From Mycobacterium sp. 155 (GTDB lineage: Bacteria; Actinomycetota; Actinomycetes; Mycobacteriales; Mycobacteriaceae): DNA of 64,000 nucleotides. Of this stretch, positions 42,775 to 51,532 are shown piece by piece. The notes below the pieces were generated by a model. The model searched no databases, was not told where the DNA came from, and saw only the letters and a list, made by a program, of their open reading frames with translations. A program made the position numbers and the translations under genes. The DNA lies in the NCBI RefSeq assembly GCF_000373905.1, contig NZ_KB892706.1, forward strand, positions 83,521 through 147,520. Reading direction: 5' to 3'. The first letter of the stretch is position 1. Each line of letters begins with the position of its first letter.

Positions 42775-43818
42775 ATGGCGACCGACCACATCTGGCCGGC
42801 GGTGCAGGCGCTGGCCGCAGCATGGTCGGCCAGCCCAGTGGTCGACACATTCCTGGCGCGCCATCCCGCGCGTAACGACAGCGAGGATGTCGTCACCGAA
42901 GCATTGAGAAATCTGCAGGACGTGCTGACTGAAACGCCACTGTGGACGACGACGTGGGAGCAGCTCGCCCAGCAGTTGCCATCGGTTCAGCTCACTGACG
43001 AGGTGCGCGGCTACCTACGACAGATCGCGCCGCTCGGGCACGCAGTGGAGTCGACGGTGGGGTGGGTGCGTAGCCGGCTTCCGTTGTACCCTGCCATTCC
43101 CGTGCCGCAATTCTCACCGCGCGGCTATCGCCGATCACGTGAGTTCTCACGCCGGGTGCCGTGGCTTCAGGAGCTTCTCCAGGCCAATCTGCAGGCCGAA
43201 CCCACACCACCTCACGTGGCCGATCTCCTTCGTCTTGATATGGACGAAGTTATCGGCAGGGCAAAGGATGTCGTGGCGGCGTTCACGAACTCAGCCGAGT
43301 GGAAACGCTATGCCGATCTCGCCGCAGCGTTGACCGATCAGGATCGAGACGTCTTGGACGCCGCTCGGCATCGCGTGGGGGTGCTATTGAACCCACGTCT
43401 GGTCAACGAGTACGAGGATGCGCGCAACGAACGGCGCAACGCCTATCGCCGGGAACGTGCGGCTGAGGTCATCGCTGATCTGGAAGGTCGACCGAAAGAG
43501 TTGGCCGACGCCTTCGATGTCATCGACGATCTGATCGACTGTGCACTGGTCAACATTCACGGGCAGTTGGTTGTTCGCGGTGATGTACCGGTGATCGAGC
43601 CCATCGATCTTGACCTGGACGGCCCGCAGGTGAGCTTCGAGTACGACGGCGACGAACCCCTTGGCGTCGGCGAATCGGTACGCCTCAACGATCTTCTGGC
43701 GGGCGGTGCCTACCGTATCGACAGCATGAGCTTCCAGTTCGGCCAGTTCGAGGGCCTGCGGATGTCGTTCACCGCGCAAAGCCTTCCCGGCACTGAGAAC
43801 GCGTTCCAGGCAAGCTGA
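42775..43818 (+). CDS. Unrecognised partner of the STAND gene
   Basis: 347 residues starting 48 bp after the STAND gene. The N-terminal 250 residues are helical (HIWPAVQALAAAWSASPVVD, later a charged helix NEYEDARNERRNAYRRERAA). The last 90 are beta-rich (VNIHGQLVVRGDVPVIEPID, then VSFEYDGDEPLGVGE). No membrane segment, P-loop or nuclease motif is visible. Tight linkage suggests a two-gene system in which this is an effector, inhibitor or accessory sensor. It ends about 50 bp before the 622 bp repeat, so it is the last gene of the island. Confidence 0.5.
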   Translation: MATDHIWPAVQALAAAWSASPVVDTFLARHPARNDSEDVVTEALRNLQDVLTETPLWTTTWEQLAQQLPSVQLTDEVRGYLRQIAPLGHAVESTVGWVRSRLPLYPAIPVPQFSPRGYRRSREFSRRVPWLQELLQANLQAEPTPPHVADLLRLDMDEVIGRAKDVVAAFTNSAEWKRYADLAAALTDQDRDVLDAARHRVGVLLNPRLVNEYEDARNERRNAYRRERAAEVIADLEGRPKELADAFDVIDDLIDCALVNIHGQLVVRGDVPVIEPIDLDLDGPQVSFEYDGDEPLGVGESVRLNDLLAGGAYRIDSMSFQFGQFEGLRMSFTAQSLPGTENAFQAS

Positions 43819-43869
43819 CGACACTACGACCTGCTGTCGGAGTGTCGTGGTTCTACGGTGATGGTGCGT

Positions 43870-44491
43870 CGTTGATTGAGCTGATGCAATACGGCGGGGC
43901 TCACCTGACATAATACTTACTATCAGTAGCTACGCTAAATAACTGTCTGCGACGTCCGTAGGGCCCGGGAAGACGTCGTGCAGTGAATGTCGGAGCCGGG
44001 GAGGGGCGGTAGCAGAACACCGAGGCCTGTGGGTTTACAGCGACAGGCCAGCCGAGCCGCCGGTCCGCTCGACGCCAGACCCGCACAGCAGTCAAACTTG
44101 TTCTGGAATTCGTGGGATCCGGACGACTCGGGACAATCGACGCTGTCCGCAGCAGCTAGGTGAGTCCAGCGGCCTGGCCTCCAATACGTCACGGTGACGA
44201 AATGTCCTGGACCAGGCCTTGCACTCCAAACATCCTGTGTCCCTGACGGTGTACCCGGTGACGGCGCCGAGATCATCGGGACTCGTTCATTACTGCGAGT
44301 TGGCCTGCGCCCGGATGCTGTTTGGATGCGCGCGGACGCCGGTGCATGTCGCCGCTGCACTCCCTGGTCACCACGAGTTCTGCGCCCACACCGCCCGGCT
44401 GGTGCTCCCGTGATGACGACGACAACGGTGCAATACAAGGACGTCCGACACGCCGCCGTCTCGATTCATGCATAACGTCGGTTATCCATGA
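43870..44491. repeat. 622 bp direct repeat, left copy (ends in site B)
   Basis: Nearly identical to 52904-53525. Shared landmarks: CGTTGATTGAGCTGATGC at the left end, AGTAGCTACGCTAAATAACT soon after, then hundreds of identical bases with a few single changes, and the CATGCATAACG palindrome arm at the right end. Open frames exist on both strands of the repeat, but their products look like low-complexity Arg/Ser/Pro translations, so I do not call a gene. Confidence 0.85.
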
Positions 44492-44493
44492 GT
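44464..44493. repeat. Recombination-site-like palindrome, copy B
   Basis: Left arm ATTCATGCATA, spacer ACGTCGGT (44475-44482), right arm TATCCATGAGT. The spacer equals that of copy A; the left arm equals that of copy C at 10 of 11 bases. It sits at the end of the left 622 bp repeat, between the defence island and the metal module. Confidence 0.65.
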
Positions 44494-45082
44494 AGCGCAG
44501 AACCTGTTGCAGCGGTGGGGGATAGGTAGCAGCGTCGAGGGTGCCGGCGCGGATGTTGGGTTCGGGGCAGCGGTGTTGTTCGCCGCCTGGCGCGCGGCGG
44601 GTCGTGGTTTGCTGGCAGAAGGCATGTATTCGAAACGTGCACTATTCGTCCTTCTACACATGGTTCAGGGCTGTGGGCGGGAATTCAGTCTGAGGCGATT
44701 TCGTCGACAGCGGCACGGGCTGTGCGCTCGACACCGATGAGTGTCGCCCCGCTCCCTGGCGGAATGGCTCAGGACGCTCGTCGCCCAGGGACCGAGTGTC
44801 GACGGTGGTTTTGTAATCGTGCTTCCAGTTGCTGATAGCGACCCGTGTCCGTGTCCTTGGCCATGAAAAAGTCCCGGGCCAGTGAAGCAGGAGTTGCTGA
44901 TGTTGCGGCATTCGTCGCGGATTGAAACTGGGGTTTTTCAGGTGTCTCACGGCCGTCATCGCCGATTTGTCTCACGTCGGATGACATTTCCCAAAGGGTG
45001 CCCGGCGCCCTGACTGAACATGCCGTCGCGCCTTTGTTGTCCAATTCTCTCTGGGGGTAATTCCCTAGTGGGCGAGAAGGAT
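44494..45082. other. No secure gene
   Basis: A 72-residue minus-strand frame (44769-44987, MSSDVRQIGDDGRETPEKPQ and so on) is possible but has a poor ribosome site. Next to site B a minus-strand stretch reads RAGTLDAATYPPPLQQVLR and may be the tail of a lost gene. Confidence 0.25.
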
Positions 45083-45541
45083 TCAATAATCCCAGGGGTC
45101 CGGGCCCATCATTCCGGGCCCCCACTGACCGGGATCCCCCTGTCCAGGTCCCCACTGGCCGGGCCCCCACTGGCCGGGCCCCCCCTGTCCAGGTCCCCAC
45201 TGGCCGGGCCCCCACTGACCGGGACCCATCATTCCTGGCCCCCACTGTCCGGGACCCATCATTCCTGGCCCCCACTGACCGGGACCCCACTGACCGGGGC
45301 TGGGGCCCCATTGGCCGGGGCCCGCGCAGTCGGGGTACCAATTGCCGTCTGCTCCCCAGCATCCGGGCGGGTCCATCGGGTTTGGTCCCTGCGCTGGATA
45401 CGACGATGTTGGTATCGGTGTCGAGGCGGCAAGAAGTCTCGCTTGGGCGGTGGCGCTGCCACCGGGCCCGCCGAGAATGATGGCGGACCCGAGCAGCAAG
45501 ATTGCCAGGCTGGTGGTGGGGAGTTGTCGTGTGGTGAACAT
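45083..45541 (-). CDS. Secreted GPGQWGPGMM-repeat protein
   Basis: 152 residues. A signal peptide is clear: a basic start, LAILLLGSAIILGGPGG and ATAQA as cleavage region at about 33. After a short linker with two Cys (GCWGADGNWYPDC) the rest is tandem GPGQWGPG and GPGMM units, which make a visible DNA repeat (about 45105-45300). Met and Trp clusters can bind Cu(I) or Ag(I). It lies beside a cupredoxin with similar GPGMM runs, suggesting a shared role in periplasmic or envelope metal binding. The ATG at 45541 has AGGAG upstream. Confidence 0.7.
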   Translation of the reverse strand: MFTTRQLPTTSLAILLLGSAIILGGPGGSATAQARLLAASTPIPTSSYPAQGPNPMDPPGCWGADGNWYPDCAGPGQWGPSPGQWGPGQWGPGMMGPGQWGPGMMGPGQWGPGQWGPGQGGPGQWGPGQWGPGQGDPGQWGPGMMGPDPWDY

Positions 45542-45574
45542 GGTGTGTCACCTCTCCTAGAGTGCGTGGGGGAC

Positions 45575-46324
45575 CTACTTGGGTGGACTCACATCTAATT
45601 CGGTGTACATGCCGGTCCAGTAGTGGCCGGTGATGTTGCAGATCAGTTCATAGCGGCCCGGCGTGAGGGTGACGGTGGTCCAGCCACTGGCTCCCGGTGC
45701 GATGCCCATGGCGTTCTGGTTCTCCTCGCGGTCAGCGCCGCAGGTGCGGGAGGCTTCCGCGACGCTGCCTGTTTCGTCGACCTTGCCGTCCGGGCCGATG
45801 GCCCGCTGTCCTGGGTATTGACCTTTGGCCAGTGGCAGCACGACCAGTTCGTGGCTCAATGCGCCAGCGTTGGTGACACGGAAAGACACCTGGCCCGGCG
45901 GGACGGTCGCCGGGTTGACCACGATGCGCATCATGCCCATCATGCCCATCCCCATCATGCCCGGCCCCATCATCCCGGGTCCCATCATTCCGTGCATATC
46001 GGTGAGGGTCACATCGACGACGGTGCCCGGCAACGCCGGCACTGAACAGGACGGGACAGCGGGAGATCGCCCAGGTCCCATCATGCCGGGTCCCGGCATG
46101 CCGGGCTGGCCCATCATGCCGGGTCCCATCATCGTCCCCGGCCCTGGTTGTCCGGTGCCCATCATGCCCGGACCCATTCCATAGCCGGGTGGGTACGGCA
46201 TGTTCGCGGCGATGCGGTTCTGCCGCATCGCCATTCCGATGCTCAATGCCACGACACAGGCGACGGCGACGACCACCGCCGCAACAGCGATAGCCAAGTC
46301 ACGTGATTTCCGGTCAGTTTTCAT
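45575..46324 (-). CDS. Membrane-anchored cupredoxin with Met-rich inserts
   Basis: 249 residues: an N-terminal transmembrane anchor (10-32), Met-rich GPGMMG runs at 49-85 and 112-132, and a cupredoxin fold. Type I copper ligands are visible: His158 (LSHELVV), Cys229 (ELICN), His234 (TGHYW) and Met239 (TGMY). The second Met run is inserted within the fold, near its first strands. Such proteins bind Cu outside the cytoplasm and may pass it to export or oxidase proteins. It is co-directional with the repeat protein (45083) and the SHOCT protein (46330), probably one operon. Confidence 0.8.
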   Translation of the reverse strand: MKTDRKSRDLAIAVAAVVVAVACVVALSIGMAMRQNRIAANMPYPPGYGMGPGMMGTGQPGPGTMMGPGMMGQPGMPGPGMMGPGRSPAVPSCSVPALPGTVVDVTLTDMHGMMGPGMMGPGMMGMGMMGMMRIVVNPATVPPGQVSFRVTNAGALSHELVVLPLAKGQYPGQRAIGPDGKVDETGSVAEASRTCGADREENQNAMGIAPGASGWTTVTLTPGRYELICNITGHYWTGMYTELDVSPPK

Positions 46325-46329
46325 GGCGG

Positions 46330-46605
46330 TCAGCGGTGCTCGCGCAGCAACGCCATCCGCTGCCTGAACTCGTCACCGTCGATCTCGCCTCGCGCGAAGC
46401 GGTCGGCCAGCCGATCTTCGGCACGCATGCCCTCAGGACCTGCGCTGCCGTGATGGTGAAGGCTCGCGCTGCCTGACAGGTAGCGGACGGCGAAGATGAT
46501 CGCCACCACCACGGCAATCACTAGAAGCACCATCAGCACGCTCATCACCACACCGCCCCAGCCCCAGCCGCCATACCCGCCGTGATTCCACCCGTATCCA
46601 TCCAT
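46330..46605 (-). CDS. Small membrane protein with SHOCT domain
   Basis: 91 residues from ATG 46605 (GGGAGG 5 bases upstream). A Gly/Trp-rich start, one membrane helix (VVMSVLMVLLVIAVVVAIIF), a His cluster, then a SHOCT motif at the end (RLADRFARGEIDGDEFRQRM). SHOCT tails are short oligomerisation units common in small membrane proteins near metal and stress genes. It is the first gene of the leftward Met-rich operon and divergent from the ArsR gene, so both may respond to the same metal signal. Confidence 0.7.
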   Translation of the reverse strand: MDGYGWNHGGYGGWGWGGVVMSVLMVLLVIAVVVAIIFAVRYLSGSASLHHHGSAGPEGMRAEDRLADRFARGEIDGDEFRQRMALLREHR

Positions 46606-46711
46606 CACTGCCTCCCCACACATCAGCCGTTATCCCGACAACTCCTGGCCAAGCATGCGCCGGCACTGCGACCGTGTGTAGGGCCGATGGTCCTTTTCTC
46701 CACCGAATTGC

Positions 46712-46728
46712 TATAACATCGTTCGATG
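46712..46728 (+). promoter_or_regulatory. Likely leaderless promoter and operator of the ArsR-type gene
   Basis: A -10-like TATAAC at 46712-46717 ends 8 bases before the ATG at 46726, so transcription would start at or next to the start codon. The palindrome CATCG-TT-CGATG (46717-46728) overlaps both, a fitting place for the repressor to bind. Confidence 0.45.
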
Positions 46729-47097
46729 GAGATGACGAGCACCTCGGCAGAGGTGCAACGGGTCGAGCTGGCCCCAGCTGCGGCACTATTTCGTTCCCTC
46801 GGCGACCCCACCCGGCTGGCGATTGTGCACCGACTGGCCGCAGGGCCTGCGCGGGTCGCCGAGCTGGTTCAGGCAGTGGGGCTGGCCCAGTCCACCGTCT
46901 CCAAACACCTTGCCTGCCTGCGGGAGTGCGGGCTGGTGGACTCCGAGCCGGTGGGCCGCGCCTCCCTGTTCCGGCTGACCCAGCCCGCGCTGCTCGACGT
47001 GCTCGCCGCCGCCCAGCCGCTGCTGGATAGCACCGGCTATGCCGTCGCACTGTGCCCGACTTACGGCGTGGACAGCCTCACCCCCGAGACGTCGTGA
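46726..47097 (+). CDS. ArsR/SmtB repressor, CmtR-like (Cd/Pb type)
   Basis: 123 residues with a winged helix (FRSLGDPTRLAIVHRL, AQSTVSKHLACLRECGL). The Cys pair in ACLREC matches the two DNA-helix Cys of mycobacterial CmtR, and a third Cys lies in the C-terminal ALCPTYG, again as in CmtR, which binds Cd(II)/Pb(II) with three thiolates. Metal binding would release DNA and induce the P-type ATPase gene that follows. In M. tuberculosis cmtR is also near ctpG. Good family call; metal specificity inferred from the Cys positions. Confidence 0.85.
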   Translation: MEMTSTSAEVQRVELAPAAALFRSLGDPTRLAIVHRLAAGPARVAELVQAVGLAQSTVSKHLACLRECGLVDSEPVGRASLFRLTQPALLDVLAAAQPLLDSTGYAVALCPTYGVDSLTPETS

Positions 47098-47164
47098 CCG
47101 GCCCCCGCGAGGTGCCCGCCGCCGATCAGGCGATCCTGCCCTGCGTCTGCCGGGAGGTGACTCG

Positions 47165-49147
47165 ATGAGCGATGCGTGCGGCTGCGGCAGCGACGAAGAC
47201 CCGACGGGAACGCCATCTGAGGATGAACCCGAGCGGATCTGGCAGATCAGTGAGCTACGGGCGGCGGCGTTTGCCGGTGTGGCGTTACTGGCCGGCTATA
47301 TCGTGGGCTGGCGTGGCGGGCCCCACCCGGTCCAGATCGGGTTGTATGCGGTCGCACTGCTGACCGGTGCGTGGACGTTCGTGCCGGGCACGCTGCGCCG
47401 ATTGGTCCGCGGCAAAATCGGTGTCGGGACGTTGATGACGATCGCCGCGATCGGCGCTGTGATCCTCGGCGAGGTCGGCGAGGCCGCCACGCTGGCGTTC
47501 CTGTTCTCGATCAGTGAGGGTCTCGAGGAGTACTCGATCACCCGGACCCGCCGCGGGCTGCGCGCGCTGCTATCGCTGGTCCCCGATGAGGCCACCGTGA
47601 TCCGCGACGGCCGCGAGCAGACGGTGTCACCGGCGGAGTTGAAACTCGGCGAGACGATGGTGGTCAAGCCCGGTGAGCGGATCGCCACTGACGCCACCAT
47701 CCTCACCGGACACAGCTCCCTAGACATGGCGGCGATCACGGGGGAATCCATGCCGGTGGAGGCCGGGCCCGGCGATGAGGTGTTCGCGGGGTCGATCAAT
47801 GGCACCGGGGCCCTGGAAGTCAAGGTCACCGCCAGCGCCGAAGACAACTCGCTGGCCAAGATCGTCCGCATTGTGGAGGCCGAGCAGTCCCGCAAAGGTG
47901 CCAGCCAGCGACTCGCCGACGCCATAGCCAGGCCCCTGGTGCCCGCGATCATGGTCGTTGCCGCAGTCGTCGCCGCCCTCGGCAGCCTTCTCGGCGACCC
48001 GCGGGTATGGATCGAACGCGCCCTGGTCGTCCTGGTCGCGGCGTCGCCGTGCGCGTTGGCGATCGCGGTGCCGGTGACGGTGGTCGCCGCGATAGGCGCG
48101 GCCAGCAAACTCGGCGTACTGATCAAGGGCGGCGCAGCCCTCGAAGCCCTGGGACGCATCCGCCAGATCGCCCTGGACAAGACCGGCACCCTGACCCGCA
48201 ACCGCCCCGTCGTCATCGACGTCGCCACCGCCGGCGGCGCCTCCCGCGACGAGGTGCTGGCGGTGGCCGCGGCCCTGGAAGCGCGCAGCGAACACCCCTT
48301 GGCCCGGGCGATCCTGGCCGCCGTCGCAGAGGTGACTGCGGCCGACTCAGTCGAGGCCGTCACCGGCGCCGGGCTGCGCGGCCACCTCAACGGCACCCCC
48401 GTGCGGCTCGGGCGCCCCGGATGGATCGCGCCGGGATCGCTCGCCGGTGACGTCGAGCGGATGCAGCAGGCCGGGGCAACCGCGGTGCTCATTGAGCGAG
48501 ACGGCGTCGTGATCGGTGCGGTCGCGGTCCGCGACGAGCTACGACCCGAAGCACTCGAAGTCGTCTCCGCGTTACACCGCGATGGCTATCAGCTGGCGAT
48601 GCTCACCGGTGACAACGAGCGCACAGCCCGCACCCTGGCCGCCGATGTCGGCATCGACACCGTGCATGCCGATCTGCGGCCCGAGGACAAGGCCCGGATC
48701 ATCCAACAGCTGCGCGCCGCTTACCCCACGGCCATGGTCGGTGACGGTGTCAACGATGCCCCCGCGCTGGCTGCCGCCGATCTGGGCATCGCGATGGGCG
48801 CGATGGGCACCGACGTCGCCATCGAAACCGCCGATGTCGCGTTGATGGGTGAAGACCTCCGCAACCTGCCCAAAGCGCTGCGGCACGCCCGCCGTTCACG
48901 TCGGATCATGCTGCAGAACGTCGGCCTGTCATTGGCGATCGTCACCGTCCTGGTGCCGCTGGCACTTCTGGGAGTGCTCGGCCTGGCCGCGGTCGTCTTG
49001 GTCCACGAAGTCGCCGAGATCGTGGTCATCGCCAACGGCGTGCGCGCCGGCCGCACCCCACCCCTGGCCGCCCTCCCGCACCCGGACGGCCCCCGCGCAA
49101 CCGCACAACCCGAAAACACCGTAAACAACCGAGCGGAAACGAGATGA
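47165..49147 (+). CDS. P1B-type heavy-metal ATPase, CtpG-like
   Basis: 660 residues from ATG 47165 (GGGAGG upstream). It starts with a short Cys pair (CGCG, 5-8) instead of a full metal-binding domain. TGES at 192-195, the membrane metal site SPC at 294-296, DKTGT with the phosphorylated Asp at 338-342, then TGDN and GDGVNDAP. The last helix has HEVAEIVVIANG. It would export divalent soft metals such as Cd or Zn. It follows the CmtR-like gene and overlaps the DUF302 gene by four bases. All catalytic motifs are intact. Confidence 0.9.
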   Translation: MSDACGCGSDEDPTGTPSEDEPERIWQISELRAAAFAGVALLAGYIVGWRGGPHPVQIGLYAVALLTGAWTFVPGTLRRLVRGKIGVGTLMTIAAIGAVILGEVGEAATLAFLFSISEGLEEYSITRTRRGLRALLSLVPDEATVIRDGREQTVSPAELKLGETMVVKPGERIATDATILTGHSSLDMAAITGESMPVEAGPGDEVFAGSINGTGALEVKVTASAEDNSLAKIVRIVEAEQSRKGASQRLADAIARPLVPAIMVVAAVVAALGSLLGDPRVWIERALVVLVAASPCALAIAVPVTVVAAIGAASKLGVLIKGGAALEALGRIRQIALDKTGTLTRNRPVVIDVATAGGASRDEVLAVAAALEARSEHPLARAILAAVAEVTAADSVEAVTGAGLRGHLNGTPVRLGRPGWIAPGSLAGDVERMQQAGATAVLIERDGVVIGAVAVRDELRPEALEVVSALHRDGYQLAMLTGDNERTARTLAADVGIDTVHADLRPEDKARIIQQLRAAYPTAMVGDGVNDAPALAAADLGIAMGAMGTDVAIETADVALMGEDLRNLPKALRHARRSRRIMLQNVGLSLAIVTVLVPLALLGVLGLAAVVLVHEVAEIVVIANGVRAGRTPPLAALPHPDGPRATAQPENTVNNRAETR

Positions 49148-49557
49148 CGATGACAGCCCTGGCACTATCCACCACACTGCACACCACCTTCGACGACGCG
49201 GTAGCCCGCACACGTAAAGCGCTGGCCGACAACGGGTTCGGGGTGCTCACCGAGATCGACGTGAAAGCCACCATGAAGGCCAAACTCGACGCCGACCTGG
49301 CCGACTACCTCATCCTGGGAGCCTGCAACCCGCCCCTGGCCTACCAGGCCGTGCTCACCGACCCCGAGATCGGGCTGTTCCTGCCCTGCAACGTCGTGGT
49401 ACGCGCCGACACCACCCACGGCGACGACACCGTCATCGTCGATGCCATCAACCCTGAGCTGATGGCCCAACTCAGCGACGCACCCGCAATGGAACAGGTG
49501 GCCCAACAGGTCACCGTCAAACTGCAAGCCGTCATCGACGCCCTCGGCGGGCAGTAA
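49144..49557 (+). CDS. DUF302 protein
   Basis: 137 residues with the DUF302 pattern: FDDAVARTRKALADNGFGVL, then DYLILGACNPPLAYQAV and LFLPCNVVV. The two conserved Cys (GACNPP and LPCNVVV) are present. DUF302 proteins often accompany metal and redox genes and may bind metal or a small ligand. The ATGA overlap with the ATPase gene shows translational coupling. No signal peptide. Confidence 0.85.
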   Translation: MTMTALALSTTLHTTFDDAVARTRKALADNGFGVLTEIDVKATMKAKLDADLADYLILGACNPPLAYQAVLTDPEIGLFLPCNVVVRADTTHGDDTVIVDAINPELMAQLSDAPAMEQVAQQVTVKLQAVIDALGGQ

Positions 49558-49622
49558 CCCACCCCGGCGAGGGATCAGAACAAACACACCTTCCGCGGCA
49601 GGGGAACGCACAAGCGACGGTG

Positions 49623-50435
49623 CTATCGGGCATTCCTCCGCGTCGAGGGGCACGGTGAAGTACCTGCTGCTCGGATCGAGGCCACCTTCGTGTTCATGGC
49701 GGTGCGCATGAGGTGCCGGTACAACCATCCCTTGAAGCCACGGGCGTTGACGCCGTGCGCGCGATAGAAGGTGTCGGGATCGTCGAAGACGCCGAAGTCC
49801 TTGTTCACCCCGGTCGCCTGGATGCGGGTGTCTGTTCCTGCCCAGTGGATCGGTGGGTTGGCGAGGTCGTCGGTACCGACCCCGTAGCCGAGGAACGGGC
49901 CGCCGTCCTGCTTGATGGAGGTCCGGAGCCCGTCGAGGTAGGTGTCATCGAGGATGACGCCTTCGAGGCCGACCCAGTGACCGGCGACGAACACCTCGGC
50001 CCAGCTGTGGAGAATGCTGGTCGGAGCGAGCCGGTACAGCAGACCGGTCATCACCCCCTGTTGGAGGCGCTTGTCGATGGTCGCGCCGTGAAATCGGCAC
50101 CCGATGCCGCTGGCTCGCAGCAGTGCCATCAATAGGGTCGTCTTCGTGTTGCACTGCCCATAGCCGTCCGCCAGCACCGCCGACGCCGGGATGTCGTCGG
50201 ACACGTTGTACCCGAACGGTATCTCGCATCGAACGAAGTCATAGACCGCGCCGATACGGGCACGTTCGGGAAGCTCCATCCAGGACCGCTCTCCGACAAG
50301 GGTTTTCAGGCTCGGACGGTCGACATCGAGCAACGCCGTCGCTCTGAGGTAGCGGTCATCCACGGCGCGCAGCCTACGCTTGAACAGTGCTCGACGGCCA
50401 AGGGCCGAGTCGGCAGCACGAAGTGTTGCACCCAT
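49623..50435 (-). CDS. Transglutaminase-like cysteine protease-fold protein
   Basis: About 270 residues from ATG 50435; the frame is open to 50648, but that extension is Arg/Pro-rich and unlike a protein start. The transglutaminase core has Cys95 in GYGQCNTKTTLLMALLRASG, His143 or His153 in HSWAEVFVAGHW, and Asp nearby (ILDD). Such proteins are proteases, amidases or inactive binding proteins. Its link to metal genes is unclear. The start codon is uncertain because no good ribosome site is seen. Confidence 0.7.
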   Translation of the reverse strand: MGATLRAADSALGRRALFKRRLRAVDDRYLRATALLDVDRPSLKTLVGERSWMELPERARIGAVYDFVRCEIPFGYNVSDDIPASAVLADGYGQCNTKTTLLMALLRASGIGCRFHGATIDKRLQQGVMTGLLYRLAPTSILHSWAEVFVAGHWVGLEGVILDDTYLDGLRTSIKQDGGPFLGYGVGTDDLANPPIHWAGTDTRIQATGVNKDFGVFDDPDTFYRAHGVNARGFKGWLYRHLMRTAMNTKVASIRAAGTSPCPSTRRNAR

Positions 50436-50721
50436 GATGTCGGGGAGTATTCGATAGCAGTGCCCGGTATGTAGCAGTTTCGGGCCGGTGCGGCCGATTG
50501 CCGCGTCGGGGTTGGCGACGACCAAGGGCGGCGCGGGCCGTGCTGTTCCGCTTCTCCCGCCTGTGTCTGGAAGTCCATGACCGCACCGGCGTTGTGGCCG
50601 GATGACTGAGCGAAACAGCCTGGGCGGCGGCGGTGACGATCGTCGCATCGTGATGGTCGACGGTAGGCCGACGCGCAGCGTGACTGTTCATGCAGGGTGC
50701 CGATCACCTTGGGGTGCAATC

Positions 50722-51127
50722 TCATTCGACCTCGACCTCGACCTCGGTCTTGGGTAGTGGATAGCGCAGCAGGCGCAGCGCGTTGGCCACCACTACCAGT
50801 GTTGAGCCCTCGTGGGCGAGCACGGCCAGACCGATGCTCAGGCCGAGGATGGTCGCGGGGATCAGTAATGCAACCACCCCGAGGCTGGCGAGCAGGTTCT
50901 GGCGGATGATCCGGCGAGTGCGTCTGCTCAGGCCGACGGCGAAGGGCAGCGCGTTGAGGTTGTCGGCCATCAAGGCGATGTCGGCGGTTTCCAGGGCCAC
51001 ATCGGATCCTGCGGCGCCCATAGCGATGCCGACGGTGGCGTTGGCCATCGCGGGGGCGTCGTTGACGCCGTCACCGACCATGGCGACCTGGTGCTCGCCC
51101 TCACGCAGCCGGCGGATCGCCTCGACA
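50722..51127 (-). pseudogene. Metal P-type ATPase, C-terminal fragment
   Basis: Read leftwards the frame begins abruptly within [13 protein letters not shown], then [18 protein letters not shown] and the last two membrane helices with [17 protein letters not shown]. The HEGxT helix is typical of P1B-4-like metal pumps, unlike the CtpG-like gene at 47165. The N-terminal 80% is gone. The break coincides with the start of a truncated ZIP gene on the other strand, so one rearrangement removed both. Confidence 0.75.
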
Positions 51128-51268
51128 GGGTCAATTCTCTACGTGGTCGTCCAGCTACTGCGTGTCGCGCAGAACCTCGGTCACCGCAAACTCATGTACT
51201 GGGGCCTGCTGGCAGGCCTGATGCTCGGCTTCGGCACCGATTTCGTTATCGCTGCGGTTGGGGCCTGA
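51128..51268 (+). pseudogene. ZIP metal transporter, C-terminal fragment
   Basis: 47 codons ending in TGA read [20 protein letters not shown] then WGLLAGLMLGFGTDFVIAAV. This matches the end of the intact ZIP protein at 56364-57179 (GSILYVVIELLAVARKANLK, then GIFLGMLAGFATDAIITAAG), so it is the tail of a related ZIP gene. The rest was lost at the same point as the ATPase fragment. Confidence 0.75.
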
Positions 51269-51532
51269 CCCAGGCTGGGTTGGTCGCCGAACGAATCACA
51301 ACGAAACGCGTATGCAACCACCATCGGGATATCGGCGGGCCCAGCGTGCCGCCGTGGTCACTGCGACCTGAAACCGTTCAGCGGCCCGCCACCCTGAACA
51401 ACGCAGCGAGCCAGCCGCAGAGGACCGGCCTTTAGACAGGGGGGCCTCCTGGTGATGAAGCGGGTACTAGACAGCTCCACTTCACCACCGGAGGCCTTCA
51501 CCTGTCACACACGCTCACGGCACCCGGGGCCG

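Noticed and set aside
43935..44438. Open frame of about 167 codons within the 622 bp repeat (also in the second copy)
   Set aside because: Conserved only because the DNA is duplicated. The translation is low complexity and a frame on the other strand is equally long, so no gene is called.
45020..45598. Plus-strand Ser/Pro/Leu repeat frame opposite the GPGQW-repeat gene
   Set aside because: Reverse translation of a tandem DNA repeat. The minus-strand gene has a signal peptide and ribosome site.
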